Of a DNA stretch of 64,000 nt, positions 63,397 through 64,000 are shown piece after piece. A program made the position numbers and the translations under genes. The notes below the pieces were generated by a model, which saw nothing but the letters and a program-made list of their open reading frames with translations, was not told the origin of the DNA and ran no database searches. The DNA comes from Gammaproteobacteria bacterium (GTDB taxonomy: Bacteria > Pseudomonadota > Gammaproteobacteria > Pseudomonadales > Pseudohongiellaceae): assembly GCA_002706685.1 (NCBI GenBank), contig PALV01000017.1, forward strand, positions 124,001 to 188,000. The letters are read 5' to 3'. Each line of letters starts with the position of its first letter. The first letter of the stretch is position 1.

Positions 63397-64000
63397 TCGT
63401 TTCCAGACTGTGCATCAGGGCTGTGACTTTGTCATGGCACTCCTGATATTCAGTATCACAGTCTGAGTCGGCGACGACTCCGCCGCCACCCCAGCAGTAA
63501 ATCATATCGTCGGCGCAAACCAGCGTCCGAATGCAGATACTGCTGTCAAAATTGCCGTTGTGATCAAGATAGAACAGTGAGCCGCAGTAAAAGCTTCGGG
63601 GCCGCTTTTCCAGCTCAGATATGATCTGCATGGCACGGATCTTGGGAGCGCCGGTTATCGATCCCCCAGGGAAACAATGTTGCAACAGCGCCAGCGGGCT
63701 GACGTCGGCTGGCAGCTCGCCGGTCACTGTGCTGATCAGGTGATGGACATGGGTAAAACTGTGCACCGCAAACAGCTCAGGTGTTTTAACAGAACCAGTC
63801 ACACATACCTTGCCCAGATCATTGCGCATCAGATCGACAATCATCAGATTTTCCGCCTGGTCCTTGTCGCTGTCGCGCAGCGCGAGCCGGGCCGATTCAT
63901 CCTCTTCGGCGTTCGGATGGCGTCTGCGCGTGCCCTTGATGGGCTGCGTTGTCACCTGTCTGCCATGTACCGACAGGAAGCGTTCAGGTGACAGGCTGAG
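63383..64000 (-). CDS. pabB: Aminodeoxychorismate synthase component I (5' end outside window)
   Basis: PabB aminates chorismate in folate synthesis. The visible 205 codons are the C-terminal part of the chorismate-binding fold: 'LSPERFLSVHG', 'TTQPIKGTRRR', 'NLMIVDLMRNDLGKVC', 'FPGGSITGAPKIRAMQI' and 'WGGGGVVADSDCDTEYQE'. The frame is open to base 64000, so the gene continues to the right. Its place after thrH matches P. aeruginosa. Confidence 0.94.
   Translation of the reverse strand, partial: LSLSPERFLSVHGRQVTTQPIKGTRRRHPNAEEDESARLALRDSDKDQAENLMIVDLMRNDLGKVCVTGSVKTPELFAVHSFTHVHHLISTVTGELPADVSPLALLQHCFPGGSITGAPKIRAMQIISELEKRPRSFYCGSLFYLDHNGNFDSSICIRTLVCADDMIYCWGGGGVVADSDCDTEYQECHDKVTALMHSLETTGAD

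Overview
The window is a continuous, gene-dense stretch (roughly 55% G+C by eye) of a gammaproteobacterial chromosome. Nearly every gene is a housekeeping gene, and the neighbourhoods match those of Pseudomonas and its marine relatives: rpsA-ihfB, wbpL-wbpM-uvrB, thrS-infC-rpmI-rplT-pheST-ihfA-merR, rpoE-mucA-mucD-lepAB-rnc-era-recO, cysM-rlmD-relA-mazG, map-glnD-yffB-dapD-dapE, and cysB-cysH-thrH-pabB. The large TonB-dependent receptor, the cyclophilin lipoprotein and some shortened gene clusters suggest an aquatic or marine member of the Pseudomonadales sensu lato (for example the OM182/Pseudohongiella or Cellvibrionales side). That placement is inference. I see no insertion sequence, prophage, CRISPR array or plasmid gene.

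Layout. 1-6.6 kb: the 3' part of rpsA, then ihfB, lapA, pyrF, a ComEA-like secreted protein, and the wbpL-wbpM pair that starts O-antigen-type glycan synthesis. 6.6-10 kb: a cyclophilin lipoprotein and tRNA-Asn on the minus strand, then uvrB. 10-17.6 kb: tRNA-Val followed by the translation operon thrS-infC-rpmI-rplT-pheS-pheT-ihfA-merR. 17.6-21.2 kb: a 972-residue TonB-dependent receptor and tRNA-Pro. 21.2-26.3 kb: a very tightly packed five-gene run encoding a cyclic-nucleotide-binding EAL phosphodiesterase, two related small membrane proteins, a thiolase and the SelO AMPylase. 26.5-31 kb: an RND efflux adaptor and pump. 31-34.4 kb: ygfZ, sdhE, ygfX and nadB. 34.5-37.7 kb: the sigma-E envelope stress locus. 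37.8-42.8 kb: lepA-lepB-rnc-era-recO. 42.9-50 kb: cysM-rlmD-relA-mazG-adk and a histone H1-like protein. 50-58 kb: tsaB-rsmJ, facing map-glnD-yffB-dapD-dapE. 58-64 kb: a TerB/DUF533 protein, a patatin, a 5'-nucleotidase, cysB, cysH, thrH and the 3' part of pabB.

Most of the interest lies in departures from expected gene structure rather than in a foreign island. RelA lacks the zinc-finger (CC) domain and the conserved TGS histidine used for tRNA sensing. PheS carries an in-frame 12-residue tandem-repeat insertion next to its catalytic core. infC appears to start at CTG. The sigma-E locus has no rseB/mucB and its promoter overlaps a divergent nadB promoter. lapB is missing from its usual place. 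The EAL/membrane/thiolase/SelO run is an operon-like grouping I do not recognise as a described system.

Functional calls rest on recognised family motifs and gene order. No database search or structure prediction was run. Starts were chosen from Shine-Dalgarno spacing and family lengths, and are given as such.
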